This document shows, piece by piece, positions 25,401-39,500 of a stretch of 64,000 nt of DNA. The DNA lies in contig NW_002060946.1 in the NCBI RefSeq assembly GCF_000150275.1, positions 1,388,202 through 1,452,201 on the forward strand, in the 5' to 3' direction. A program made the position numbers and the translations under genes. The notes under the pieces are model-generated. The model had not been told where the DNA came from. It was given only the letters and a program-made list of their open reading frames with translations, and did no database searches. Source of the DNA: Trichoplax adhaerens (Eukaryota; Placozoa; Uniplacotomia; Trichoplacea; Trichoplacidae). How positions within the stretch are numbered: position 1 is the stretch's first letter; each line of letters starts with the position of its first letter.

Positions 25401-28400
25401 TTTGCATTGACAAGTTCCAGTTAATCGATTACAAGGCTCATTCGTAGTACCTCTTGCATCGCAATCACATCCTATAATTGTAGAAACGCAATGCTCATAA
25501 GACAGAATTATTCTTTTATAAACTGTCTCGACGACAGTCATTGAAGCCAATATTATCATTGTAAAAGCGTTTTTATCAATCATAAGTTAATGGAACCGAT
25601 ATCTAAACTGATTTTATTGCAATTCTAGAAGTTAGTAGCTTGAGTAGTCAAATTAAGTAGAGCAAAACAATCATTTTTGAGACCTGTCATATACCGTATA
25701 TGTTATGTTTCTGAATGTCATTGCCATCAAATTAAAAATGATTGGCTATTAGTGAAGATTGTGCTATAATAATACGATTGCTTCTATCTGCTTAAGATGA
25801 TAAGTGTGATAATTGCACGAGCTTAAATTTTATTTCTCTTAATGATAGATTTAGGATATATGGTATGGTACTGTAGTTTATGTAAAAGTTCGGATCGAAA
25901 TCGATGCAATCTTAGTAGCAATATGACGTACATGGCTTGTGTTCTAAGGCATTCATTTATACCGAACAGTTATATTTATGAAAAGGTAGCATGAAAACAT
26001 TGGAAAATATCTTGATATCAAAGCCTGAACTAGTCGTGCGATATCGATATTTAGAGATTAAATTTACCCAGCGGTAGACACAGAATTATGTATTAAACTC
26101 ATTATAATAAAATCTATAATTTCCGTTTGCGTCATTACTCTTCGATCAATAAGGAATATTAACCCAAATTTGATAATAAACTCTTACATTTGCGGTAATG
26201 TATGAAAATTGGAATTAATTGCTAGTAATATGTTTTATCGAATCGTTGAGCATCATGAAAGGGCTGAAAAACTACATTTAGATCAAAAAATGATGACGTA
26301 CGTTCTGTAGCGAGTTATTTCACTTAGGCAGATTAAGAAATTATAAAATAATTTAGTATAGTTCTCGATATTCTTACTTGCGCAAACATCAGGACTGTCC
26401 AATGATTTATTTGCTTGTTGAAAGTAATTAGGCTGGCATTGATTGCATTGATCGCCTCGTGTATTATCTTGGCAATTAGTGCAAAAGCTGCCTGATGCAT
26501 TATTGGTACGCTCATAAACTGTAGATGAGAAACTGCAGGTAGATGTGTGATTGTTACACTTGCAACCTAGAAAAGTAGATAGTATTTATCCATCAGTAAT
26601 ACATGTTACGTAAAATATGCGGCTTCATATATAATTTAAAGATGTTTCTATAACTAATACCGACATTTATCGATACTATTAAAACTCTAATTACAATAAA
26701 TTAATTTCTATAAAATTTCGATATCGATTAGAGTATACCTGAACAGCCTTTATTTTCTTGATAGCCAGCAATCCATGGCTGATCATTATATTCTGGTAAG
26801 CAAACATTACATTGTGTGCCAGAAGTAAAGTGCTGGCAACTGCATTTGCCATGAATCTGATAATCGATGAGAAAACAGTTTATGTTAAAATTATTGAAGT
26901 AGGGAAATGAATTATCGTATTAGCCTTTAAGCTGTTATGTTCCTTAATACTAACTAATAAATGAATATAATCTACAAAAGTATAAATATAGTCATACTAT
27001 TTACCATGTCGCGAATGTTTAGCTTTGCTGGTGGAGTGTTTGGCATTGGGATACAACTCGATGCATGACCATAACACAAACAGCTACCATAAACAACTAA
27101 GCTAGAAATAGCATAGTAATATTTTTCGTTATTATCAGGATAGCGCGGCCCGATTGCTTCTCCTAGTGTTTGTAATTTGCTAAATTCAAAACGAATATTG
27201 GTAACGGTAATCCAATCTAAAACACGAGGATCCGAGCGGCCATAATCGTTAGTTGTTCCAGGAGGCATTGCAATAAATACGACCTAAATGAATAGTTGTA
27301 ACCAGTATTATTATGCTGAAATCAAATTATCTAGTACATAGCTAAGCTATTCGTAAATTAAATTTGTAATAATCTTGTCAAGTGAAATTTTCATTCATAC
27401 ATATGTCATTTCTGTATCATTTATTACAGGAAGATTGATCGGAATTACCTGGCCACCTGATGCTGGTTTCGGTTGTGAATATCTTCTGGTACATATAACA
27501 TCAGAAAAAAAAGTTCTTTGGTTTATACTTTCTCGTATATTAGGAAAGGCTGTTGCACAGTTTTCGGCAAAATATTGGTAAGGCCTCCAATTCTTACCAC
27601 CATCTTTAGATCTGGATACTATCATAGCGGCAGGGCGAAATGTTAAAAATGTCATTATTAAGTGAGTAATTTGAAATTCTGCCTCAAAGTCCAACGTTAG
27701 TGTTACTCTTTCAACGGCATTCTCTGATTGCCACCATGTTCGATTGGTATCAGATGTAGCAACGATATTGCTGACAAGATGAGACTCGGTCTCATTTCTA
27801 CCAGGTCTAGAATCACAAGTAAAACATTTCTTCTCCGAATCTAAATCACTTACTCTACAATAGCGTTGCGGTCCATTTAAACCGCAGGTCGATGTAGCCG
27901 TTAATTGATCGCCACGGCCTAATAATAATTCTCCACTTGGTGGATAACACGTCTTACCAAGACAATCTTGGCACTGGACGGTGGTTAGCTTAACTGAAAT
28001 AAGGTTAACGTAATTTAAAAAATTGCAAGAATGAATATGTCTCATTTAACCTATACTCATGTCATCAAGCGAATGATATGGTAGCCAAAGTCAATTTGCG
28101 TTGGCCTAATGAAAATTCGTCATTGTCTGAGATTCAGATATTTCATTCTCCTTAAATATAACAGTGTTTTTAACAGGTTGTTCGCTATCAGTTTTTACTA
28201 TCCAGGATAGTAAATAGAGTATGTCGTCTTAATTAATGTTAGTGACTTTTAATCGCCTGCATTGGAATACCTGGTTTTATTAAATGATATACCGTCACTT
28301 TAAACTAACTAAGATATTATCTATTATAGAGCGTTGAATTGAGTATAATGCTAATACTTATTTTACACTTCGAAATTTTGTAGAAATAAGTCAACAAAAT

Positions 28401-29058
28401 GCATGCATTAGAAGTACTTGATCAGTAGCCTATTTCGATGTGATTATTACTCAAACTGGCATTAGTTTCTCATTAGTTCTCACGTTCTGCCTTCTTGACT
28501 TGAATAACATATTTTTGCAAGGATAAACTAAAATTTGTCATATCAAGGACTAACTATTTCGTACAAATATTATAATCGAATAATATCAAATATAGAAACT
28601 ATAGAATCTTTTTTCCAGCCAAACATTAGTAATAAAAAAAGACTTTGAATTGATCGCTAAAATTGTATTCATCATTGCTTCGATAGTCAAGTATTGGTTG
28701 TAAATTGATCTATTAGAATGAATCTCGTATGTATTCGTGATGTAAATTAATAATCAGCTCTAGGTTTAGTCTACTAAATTGATTTATAACATATTCTTTA
28801 GTCACGATTGAACAATACTTTTAATTAAAGAAACGATTTCCATTTTTCAAGGAAAAATATGTTTATGGTCATTGTATTGCATAAAGTAATGAAACAAGAT
28901 TTGCTACTAGTTTTGTACAAATCTATGCAACAGATGCCATAAATATCGGTGATTAATTTAATACTGTGCACAAGTACAAAATGGTTTATTAAAGATTTAA
29001 CTAAAACTTTACCTAAGGCTGTAATGGCCCAAGCGAGAAGTAAATATCTCAGCTTCAT
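19409..29058 (-). CDS. LAMB: Laminin subunit beta
   Basis: Basement-membrane chain that assembles with alpha and gamma chains through a C-terminal coiled coil. Minus-strand exons: 29058-29013, 27993-27449, 27283-27005, 26856-26739, 26566-26378, 25471-25319, 25227-25118, 24995-24771, 24652-24491, 24366-24148, 24009-23817, 23701-23552, 23390-23085, 22957-22634, 22518-22325, 22236-22140, 21859-20542, 20420-20279, 20108-19932, 19805-19649, 19569-19409. All phases agree and the sum is 5265 nt, 1754 aa (human LAMB1 about 1786). Order: signal peptide; LN domain with [21 protein letters not shown] and [15 protein letters not shown]1-4 and half of LE5; laminin IV type B domain (exons 8-11); the LE series to thirteen in all; coiled coil; the beta-specific Cys-rich knob ([10 protein letters not shown]); more coiled coil; and a C-terminal Cys (YAGCYTQ) placed as in the beta-gamma disulphide. 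Donors at exons 10, 12, 17 and 19 are weak (GTTTGT, GTTGCA, GTTCGT). Identity as a beta chain is near certain; orthology to a single vertebrate beta is not claimed. Confidence 0.93.
25472..26377 (-). other. Long laminin beta intron 5
   Basis: About 0.9 kb, long for this gene. I see no exon in it, and the LE domain series is complete without one. Confidence 0.6.
27994..29012 (-). other. Laminin beta intron 1
   Basis: About 1.0 kb between the signal-peptide exon and the LN exon, phase 1 (TTA-G / TT-AAG). Donor GTAAAG, acceptor TTTCAG. No other feature recognised. Confidence 0.7.
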
Positions 29059-31995
29059 GCTTTGTTCTTCAACTATTTCTTCAATCACATGAAACTGATT
29101 CCTACGGAAAAACTCCTAGCCACTATTCGTTCTCTTTACTCAGCTTTAACTTTATTAAATATCACAATGAATTCAATCTTCAAATCAAGTTATCGCATGT
29201 TTAGCATGGCAAACCGATCCAGCAAACAGTCAATCTACTGTTCCGCCTCTAATGCCGAGGTATAGAGGCTACAATTGACCTTCAATCCTCTATGTGCATA
29301 CCATAAGCATTTCTTTTTATTATAAAAATATTGATTTACATTAGAATGGACCTATACCGTACTCTTTATACTTATTTGCCATGCAAATGATTTTAATAAT
29401 TATAATTAGCAACACAGTCAAGTAATACAAGAGGTCGTACTTGCTCGAAATTGCTCCAAACTTATGCCCCTTTATATTGGGTAATTTTATGTTATTTACA
29501 AGCATTACTTGTTCTTCTCGTATTATTTTGTTTCAAGTTTTTGAACTTTTTCTTGTGAATTTTATAATTATTTTTTGCCTTAAGCATACTAGAATACCTA
29601 ATTCTTGTAACTAGATTTGTGTTATGTATAAATTCCTAGTAGTACATAACTTGAAACCGATTTATGACAGACATGTTGGTAAAGGTTTTGATAAGCAAAT
29701 ATGCAATATGACATGTAATATTAATCATCTTTCCTTCATTTTTCTTATTTGAATTGAATTCTTGAAAGTGTAGAAAAATTTTGGCACCTTCTGACAAAAA
29801 TCAGCTAGATTCTCGCTCTTAAATTAGAGTGAAGATCACATTTGCTTTTCTATAATGACCTATTTCGTAAATGTAACAAGCATTCTAATTTAATTCACTT
29901 ATCTATGAAATAATTCTTACTAGTCCTAATTTAATAAAAGATACTGTAAATAAACTATATAAGAATCATGTGATCGTTGCCTCATGCTGCTAAGGCTGTT
30001 GGCTATGCAGAGTAATTTCATTATATATAAATTACAACCACAAAGATACAACCGGAATTGCTTATCGACCTAGGCATCAGCATACAAAAGATTCTTTTTA
30101 TAAATTGCTTTTGTGAATATTTTGGTGATTTGCAGCAGATTTTTGAGGTGGCTTAAAACCGCCGTTCATCAAGATCTATATATAGCTATCATTTGAAATT
30201 ACTGAATAGAAGAATGAAATGCATGTAGTTTTCTAAAATTTCTCTACTGTAAATGATAACACAGTGGCACAATATACTATAGACAATTTGACGTGATTTG
30301 CGTAAAAGTTACATTAGAATTAATAGTAGTTATTCTGGTATCATTTAGTCGGTTTTAGTGTGTAATATACTGAGAATTATGAGTCTAGGCTATCGTGTAA
30401 GAACGTGATTAATTTTAGAAGTTACATTTCCGAGACTGGAATTTAACATAGCGTGGCCTAACATGACTATTTTTCCCGGTAAAAAGCTTACACAATCTCG
30501 TTTTAGCTGCGTACAAATTCCCATTGAACGAATAATTGAACAATTATTTGCTTTAAAATTGTAACTACCAGCAACATTTTAATTAGTATACGAGTATAGT
30601 AATAGCCCTTGATTTAAGTGCTGGTTCATATACAGGCGATTAAAGTGTTTCCGGATCCCGAGCATTACGCGTACTCATTGTGACGCATTAATGATATTAG
30701 CCGCTGGGTAAAGTAATTTCGTTCCTAAATTCCCTTGTAACTGGCAAAGACTTCTCATTTCATTTCTAATGCAAACTAAAGTAACTGCAATATTTCTCTT
30801 ACAAGGATAAAAGTATATCCCATTTACGATTTGGATATCTATGGACTCTCGAGAACAGTAATTATAATTAATTAAAGGAGACGGTTTATGAAACCAAAGA
30901 CGTATTCAAACACGTAATCAAGATGGACTTCGAACTTCGGTATACAGTGCAGACCACGGTATGGCTGAAGGGGCCACAACCGCATGATAGAACAGTATGC
31001 ACATAAGATTGTCGATCCTATAATGAGAGTCTGTATATAATGTTCTTTATATTATTCAAACTATGTTGAAGATGTTTATGATATCAAGACATTAGAGCCA
31101 TGCCGTCCCTGCTCTCCTACAGGCTGCACGCTGTGATTACCTATTAAAAATTTAAACTTCGCGTAAAAGGTTATGCAGTATTCTAGGTTGATGAGAACTC
31201 TATCGGCTCTTTGTAGTTCATTAAATTAAAATTAATTGAACATTAGAGAGTCAGAGACAGTACATTGTTGATTGCAATTTATGAAAGAAGAAAAGATAAT
31301 TATAATCGAATCTTATTTGCAGTTCATAAGTGAGAATGCTAGTGCTAACTGCAAGGAACTTGTTTAGCAGACTGCAATATGCAGACCGTAAGAAGGTTAT
31401 TGGAGAATTATCCGCAAACAAAAATAATCTCTCAAGAGACTTTGATAAACCGGCAATATCCTCAAATCCCAAAAGCTTCTACTGTACTCTCCAACTGAAA
31501 ATTGCTGTCGTTACTGGTTCATTAATAACTGCATGCAATATACAGTAAGACGCTAACTGAATAGGCTGTTCTATTTCCTTGAAAATCAGATAATGGCTTC
31601 GCATCGGAGCTTGGCTTTTTCCCCAATCTTTTTTAGTTACTGTAGTAGCAAAGATCCTATTTGTGTTATATTAAAGCGAACTATTTTTATGGTCATTCTA
31701 GAACAGTAAAGACTTGCGCGTGCCTACGTCGCCTTGCGAGTATTGCTCATCTTTCATTTTAATGCAAAAAAAATTCTTGTTAATTATCCACTTTGATTCG
31801 ATATTAGTCCAAAGTAGATTTTCACACCAACATTATGATCTATTATATGAACTATCAAATGCAAATTCGAAATTTTAGCTAAATAATCTCAACTGGATGG
31901 CCTTAATTTTAACAATGCCGATTCCAAAGCTTCTACGCATGTTCGAAATTATTCCTTTGTTCATATAAAGTAAAATAGCCCACAATTGGTGGTAC
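29059..31995. other. Intergenic, laminin beta 5' flank to tRNA
   Basis: About 2.9 kb containing the presumed laminin promoter. Frames at 29062-29265, 31251-31472 (minus) and 31330-31548 (plus, overlapping) look like chance. No repeat or RNA gene seen. Confidence 0.5.
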
Positions 31996-32068
31996 GCCCT
32001 TGTAGCCTAATGGATAAGGCATCGGCCTCCTAAGCCGGGGATTGCGGGTTCGAGTCCCGTCAAGGGTA
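31996..32068 (+). tRNA. tRNA-Arg (anticodon CCU)
   Basis: A 73-nt cloverleaf with no intron. Acceptor GCCCTTG pairs with CAAGGGT (one G-U), discriminator A at 32068. D arm GCCTAATGGATAAGGC; anticodon stem CGGC/GCCG with loop CTCCTAA and anticodon CCT at 32029-32031; T arm CGGG-TTCGAGT-CCCG. The internal B box GGTTCGAGTCC is a perfect Pol III element. The sequence follows the animal tRNA-Arg-CCT pattern closely, and no CCA is encoded, as expected in eukaryotes. Reads AGG codons. Confidence 0.97.
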
Positions 32069-33556
32069 GATGTGGAAGAGATATTTTTTTCCTTATTACT
32101 AGTTTTCTGCTCATTAGCCAGAGATCGGGCAGTAAGAACGAAAGCAAGGTCATTTTTTCTTACCTTTACAAACTAGCCTTCTACAAGGCGTATAGTTGAT
32201 TTGTATAATAAATAAAGTGGCGTAAATGATATTTCGCGGCATAGCCCATGCTTTAATCACAGAATATAAAATTTTAAATACTGTTCGGGTTTCTACGAGT
32301 ATTTCAAGACAAATTCGACTCTGATATAGAATTAGCGTTCTATAATTTTTGTGGAACGGAAGCGATTGCTAAGTTAAATTTAATAGGCTAATAACAGCGG
32401 TACCTCTACTCTTGTGACATCAATGAAGATCTCTCATTTAATAAAACATAGGAAAGATAATAAATTTAAACAACGTATTCACACGTCGACTAACATTCCT
32501 CGTACTGTATCACCAAGCTCCTAATAATAGATTAAAAATTATTATAAGATTTTAGGTATATTAAAGAAGCCATACCGCAGTACAATCTATATCTAGCCGA
32601 ACATAGTGTGGCTGCCATGCTATTTCATTAATGTATCTTCTCATTAATTAATTACTAACTGGAATATTATCAACCGCTGTTAACTTTGATCATGGACCGG
32701 TAGCATCATTTCTGAGGAGTCACTACATACTTTACGTAGTCTAAACATACTAGGATAAGCCAGGTGTATAGAATTTAACAACTAAAGCCGTTTCGAGTTC
32801 GGAGGGTAAAGTTTCCTAAGAAGAATGTACTGTGTAACTGAATTCGTATATTTGAAACACGTACCATAGTTTTTGAATTAACAGGTTCATAAGTTGTTCA
32901 TTTTATTCTAATTGATAGTGGAATATAAATGTAGCTGTGTACAGTCATACAATGGTACGATTTAGTGATATTTCATTGGAATTAATCAACATAATGTAGC
33001 AATAGTTAACGAACTTAATAAAACGCCTATCAACAACGGCATTAAATAGACTGAGATCGTCTTTATTATGATCTGATGATTCATAAATCAAAGAGAAAGT
33101 ATTAGATACTGGCTGAAGCATTTATTCATAAATTGCCTCACGGAGGCATTCTTTTACAATTTGGTATCATGTTTTATTACTTTAGGCAGTAAAATGTTAA
33201 TAAATACGTAAGACTAAAAGTTATTCAACTTTAAATGTTTCGAAAACTAATATAAAATATCTATGTTTGCATAGGCGTTTTGAAAAAGAATACTTTAGGA
33301 GTCATACAGATCGGCTAAGTCCATCAGTATTGCAATGATGACATCGAATCGAGATAGTGGTGCTTTATCAATTAAAATTATAATCTATAGGCATTATTTT
33401 ACCTAACTGCAAATTTGGCAAATATTACAATTTTAATATTACTGCAGTTCTGATTATAAATGTACTATATCAGGCAATGAATTATACGAATACACTAATG
33501 CTAGCTTCCATATAGCGTAAACTAAGTACCAGTAGATGGCTGCAGCATTAAAATCA
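32069..33556. other. Intergenic, tRNA to EF-hand gene 3' end
   Basis: AT-rich spacer. Apart from the T-run terminator I see nothing supportable. Confidence 0.5.
32084..32090 (+). terminator. Pol III terminator of tRNA-Arg
   Basis: A run of seven T starting 16 bp after the tRNA 3' end, the usual RNA polymerase III stop signal. Confidence 0.75.
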
Positions 33557-36500
33557 TTAATCGTCTTCATCGTTATCATCTTCACTACTGCTCTCAATGT
33601 AAGAGTTATAATCAAAGCTTCCAGTCATAATTTCAAGTAAAACGGAATGTTTACCGGACTCATTCGGCTCTCCAGGATTTAAAAAGTTTTGCCTATTTTC
33701 AGTATTTGTAACGATCAATGGCTTTATTAATTTCTCCTTGATGTATATTTCTGCGGGTGGAATACGTGGCTTGAAATATCTTGCGGCATGAATTTCAACT
33801 GGGTTAATTTGATGGAGATAATCACTTGATAAACTAGCTAATGGCTCGTTGCATATTTTATGATGCAATACAAAGAATAGTGGTAAGTAAGCGGCATAGT
33901 TGATAAAGGAAATCTGTAACAATGTTGAAAAGCAGCAATGTTATATTACTAAATCTTATCGTTTTATGGCTAGGTTTGTAAATATAAGATACTATCAGAT
34001 GTGCATTAAGTTTAAGACGGTATATTACGCTGGTAACCTATTACTATCATAACAATATAATGATAATCTTAAAATGTAGTAAAATAAATTACGACACGCT
34101 ATTATCATAAACGAACCAAGTTTTCTTCATTCGGTAGCATTGAATTGATAATGTAATTCTCTTGCGCTTTAGATAATCCTCCAGCTTTCAGTTCAATTCG
34201 CAAGGTATCAGCAGGAATGTAGTATCCGTTGTCATCGTTATTGCAATAAAACATTCTCTGTTGTGATAAAATGTTAATTTAAGTGTTAATTCAACAGCAG
34301 TTATCATTATACGAACTAATTTATGTAACTGTGTCTGTGAACAATAGATTCAGGTATTACTTTAAATTGCATAAGTTTAGCCTCCAACGGAACAAGGTTC
34401 AGCAATTTCAGTATATTTTGAAGTTCAGGTCTAGATTGTAAAAATAATTCGTTAGGACTTTATTTGAAAACAAATGTGACAGATTTATTCCTGCTGAAGG
34501 CTATATAGGATTTCTTATCACTACGGAATAGTAGATAGTATAGAGCTCTTTCAATATCAGATTGCATACTCCATAGCGGTAACTCTTTCTACCAGTGCAG
34601 CACAAACACAAAATAGTTTGAAATCTATTTCGGACAACCTTTCCATTTCCAATACCTGTTAAAGAATGATAAGAAATCATTACAGTATAACTTTCTCTGT
34701 AAATTTCTTAATGAAAATAGATTTATTGAAAAGAGGTGATTGCATAAAATTTTTATCATCATTTTTTGATAGCAATCTTCAATAAGTAATACAGTTTGTA
34801 TAAGAACATTTCATGGCCTACCTTCAAGACGTAAGTTAATTGTGAGTGAGTTACTGAAGATAAAGTTGGTATCATTTTTAGGGCAGAGCCGATAGTCTTA
34901 AATACAATAATTATTACGTTAGATTCTGTCACATCATTAACCATGATATATCACCATTCTAAATACTATAGCTATTCAATTTATTATATTTACGTTATGG
35001 TAAGATCATTATGTAGCTTACTTCAGCGGCGATATAACCGTCTTCATCTCTATCATGCAATGCAAATGCAGCTGCGTATACATGAATATTCTTTTTGTTG
35101 ACCAAATGGAAGTAATTGAGAATATCAATTGAAGGATCTAGTGGATAATTAGTGAAACGATTAAACGAGTTAATAGATATTAGAACATTTCACAGCAGAA
35201 TGCCGATAATTATATAAACTATGGCGACTCGAATTAAAATAGCATCTCAATATTAGTATAAAGTAATTACTTTATTTTCAATTTACCTAAATTTTTAGCA
35301 AAGAGATGCTGTTCAGCCTTAGCTTCCCTATAAGTATTAATGATAATAGATTAAATATTAGCTATCAAGACGAAATTATGTGCAAGAATTTGATTAAAAA
35401 GTACTGAAGCAGTAATACATGATAAAAATAAAATTTTTACTTTATATGTAGTAGATAATATAGTTAGATTGCTCTACAGTTATTTCCTGATAACTAATCA
35501 GTAGTGTTGGTACATTGGCCGTTAAAAATTACTTAATAATGCTTTTGCTTCGGGCTTTGATATAGGCTAAATGCTTTTGTTTACGTTCACGAATCTTTGC
35601 ATTACGTCTTTCTGCCGCACTCCCTGTTTTTCTGTTGCTTTTGCGAAGTTTAACCTTTTCCGTAAACGTTTCTATGATAGTAATTACATTTTAAGCATCT
35701 ATTTATAATTTCATTCCCTTCACTTCAATTCATAACCCTTGAAAGAAATATATATTTAGAATTATAATTCTGGCTTTCAAACCTCTTGAGATTGCTTCTT
35801 CCGTAGCTGGCGATCCTTCTCTACTAGCAGAACCTATATCGGCAACCTCCTGCGATGGCATCATCGCATCCCTTTCAACAAAGTTATCGACTATTTCTTC
35901 CACAGCGGATAATATCTCTTCACCATCAAATGAGACTGAACTTTCTTTCCTTGTTGCACTATCTACTACCCTAACATAGCTAGATTCACTACTATTACCA
36001 CCTTCGCTAGCTAGTTCGGCCAAGGATAAAACGCTACTCTGACTAAGTGATGACTCGGTATATTTTCTGTAATTGGATACCTTTATGTCAGATTCAGACT
36101 AATTAGAAAAAGGAATTATTTTTAGATGATTTAAAACATTGAATTGCCATCGATTTTATTTAATAAGTGATCTTTCTATGATGATTACCTTCTGCTGTCG
36201 TATGACTGGACTTTCTTTCTTTACTATCGACGTTCTGAAGGAATCTTCGCTGGCCGTACGCTTTTGCATGTCTCTCTTTTTTTCCGTAGACCTATTTATT
36301 AAAGACAAATAAGATGTAGCTATAACACTTCCCATGGATGATTTGTATAATTGATCCACAAATTTATCATAAATGGATGGATATCAAATTTATACATAGC
36401 ACTGATTTTGGACTCAGATATTAATTTATTTTATTTTATAACAGCACAGCACTATAACATGATGATATATTCACTTTACCTTTCAGAAATTGATTTTATA

Positions 36501-39500
36501 GCATCCGTTTCCATATTTTTACTTTGTTCAGTATACAATGCTTCGTATTGCTTTAAAATATCCTTTACAAGATGTAGAGCATGCAGAATCAAATACTTAA
36601 CACTTTAGTTCATGTCAATAAACTTGATTTAATTATTATATTAAGAATATCGACATTATTACTGTCACAAAACCGGTCAAAATCTTACTTGGATCTCATC
36701 AACATCGACGTGATTTTCATCCTCATCATTGGTTTGTGATTCTGCTGAGTCGGCTACAATAACCCAGTAATCCAGACTTAGCCTTTTCTCGACTGATTCA
36801 CTTGCTACACTAGGCTGTCTTGGCCGTATAGATGATAGACGGCGATCTCTTACTTTATTTAAATCGATTGAATCTTTATGTTGTTCTCTGATGATAATAG
36901 ATGATTCTTTACTTTCGTCTGGGCTACCATCTATAAATTTTTGACCGATTACCTCTAATTCTTCCTTTAATGTCACACTGTCTTGTGATAAAAATAATTC
37001 GCTGAGATTAAAATCAGAATTATTTAAACTGCTTTTGCTGTCACTTAGCTTGCTATCAACTCGACTAGTAGCACGCTGTGTGGGCACTTTTTCGCCCATT
37101 TCAGTCGTATTTACTTGATAATCTGGACCATCCTCATGACTGATATAACTGCTTTCAACTTCCACCTCTAACGATTGTTCGTATAACTGGTGTGATTTAA
37201 TAGCCTCTAAAATAGATATTTTATTGGCTGAAATACTTTCACTATGGCCTTCTGAAACATTATGATCCGTCTTATCATGGCCTAGTGGATGTTTCGCTAA
37301 AGCAAGACTAATATCGTGCAATGGGTCAGATATTTCTTCTTGAAAATGATGTGTTGATATGGTGCTTTCCAATTCATCTTCTTGCTTATTATTCTCGTTT
37401 TGTAGCTGACTTATTCTCCTTTCAGGTATCGCTTGTAGATTAGGAAACGATCTTGATATTGTATTACGACCTAATAATAGATTTTAATACCAAAATCATT
37501 TCAAAATGTCAATTCTTGATCAAGCATGAAATAGAAATTATCGACGAATGTAAAAAATAAAGGCCACCAAACGCAGATGTAAATTGTATTAACCTGAATA
37601 TAAGGCAATTAACTAGTAATCAGCGAAATCATGCATTCCTATTGATAGCAAAGGTTTGCCAGAAATTACCCCTAGAAAACTTACGTCGATAATTGATCCT
37701 ATCATTGATCGGCTTTTGAAAAGGCTTTGGTATAACTTTTTTTTCTGGAATAAAATCGCTAACTAAATCGCCATTATAAGCTTTATTCAACCACATACGA
37801 TTACCACTCGATGATTCGACCAGTGGAATATCGCTTAGGCTAACTGTTGGTACACTGGCTTGAGTTGGCAATTCAGTATTTTGATCCTCGCCTTCATCAG
37901 CAACTGGCGATTTCTCTTTCTGTTCCTCTTCCGATTCCTTATCTGGCTCGACAGATAGCCATAATCGGTAAAAATACCGTCTTCTTCTTTTAATGCTATC
38001 ACAATTCCCTCTCTCTGGCCGCCTACCACGATTCTTCTTGACGGCAACTGGAGCAGCAGCTAAGCCTACACTGCCTTCTAGTATACCAGCTTTGCGTGAA
38101 ATAAATTTGCTTTCCTGAATGATATCCTGTGGTATAGAAACATCAGAATCGAAAGATTCCACGCTGGATAAATCAGAATCCACATAATCACATTCAGATG
38201 AACTATCTTTTGTTTTACGCTCGTTCATAATGTGCTTTTTATACTTTCTATTTAATAGGATTCTCTCTTTAGCTGCTTGAAGTTTACGTCGACGACGTTC
38301 TTCTGCAGTAATTTTATGATTGATATGGATCAAGTCGGACCATTTTTTCATATGACCTTCTTTACCGGTCAAAATATATTCCACGTCGCAAAGTTTGGCT
38401 ATAATTTCCCATTCTTTATCTTTGTATGGATCGACTTGATTTAGATGGGTTGGTGAATATATATTGCGAGGCTCTACTGTATCACTTTTTTCCAGCAATA
38501 ATTCATCATAATACGATCTTGGTGGGCCAGACCATAAGTCATGGTTGTTTAGGAAGTAAGGAGAAATGTTACCATCATCAGCAATGTCCATTTCAAAATC
38601 AGTAGGGATCGAATCGGATAACAGGCTACCAATACTAGCCCTTTTAACTCCTTGTGGTTCTACAGTTTCCGATGTTATCCTCTGACCAGATGATCGAATA
38701 GGCATTATTTCAGAAGCTAGTGCAAGTAGAGAATGATTTTTAATTTACCTACTATTGAAATCTGATTGCAATCCCTATATTGCAAATAGAGCAGTAATTG
38801 CGATAGCTTTTAAATTGCAAAGGATAAAATTGATGATATGAGTATTTATAATTTACGGTTCAATTTTACTATGACTGTGACATCGGTACTGGGCAACTGT
38901 GCAACGGTGCAACTATGTATGAGCAAAGTATAATATGCTGCTTTGGATTAATTGTCACGAGTATAAATTATCTTTTAGATCTTGTTAAAATATTTTTTTA
39001 TATTTATTTCATTTAATTAAAAAGAACCGAATTCTTATGCAGTTATTTACTCTTTAATCAATCAATGAAATATGATATATATTATACCCTTGATTACAAA
39101 ACGACTATCACAATAGAGATGATCAGTTATTGGACATCCAGAAAGGCATTACACCTGTGCATTGCTATAAATCGACCCTAATCACTAATTATATCGTAAT
39201 TATTTATTTGTCTTGGTTAACAAGCAGAGTGGGTTGCTTAAGTTACGATCTCACCTGATTTCAGTTGGCTTAATCTTTTGCTCTTGACGCTTTCTGTTTC
39301 AGTATCCGTACCATATAAATAGGCATTAAGTTCTGGATCGCTACTACTGCTGTTAAAAATTTCTTGCATCATTTCTCTTCTCTTACGATATCTTTCAAAT
39401 CTCCTCTTCTTGCTTTTCCAGCCTTTTTTGGTTTCATCCAGACTATTATTATGATTGTTAGTAGCTTCTTTTTGGATGTAACTTTGGACCTCATCTCTTG

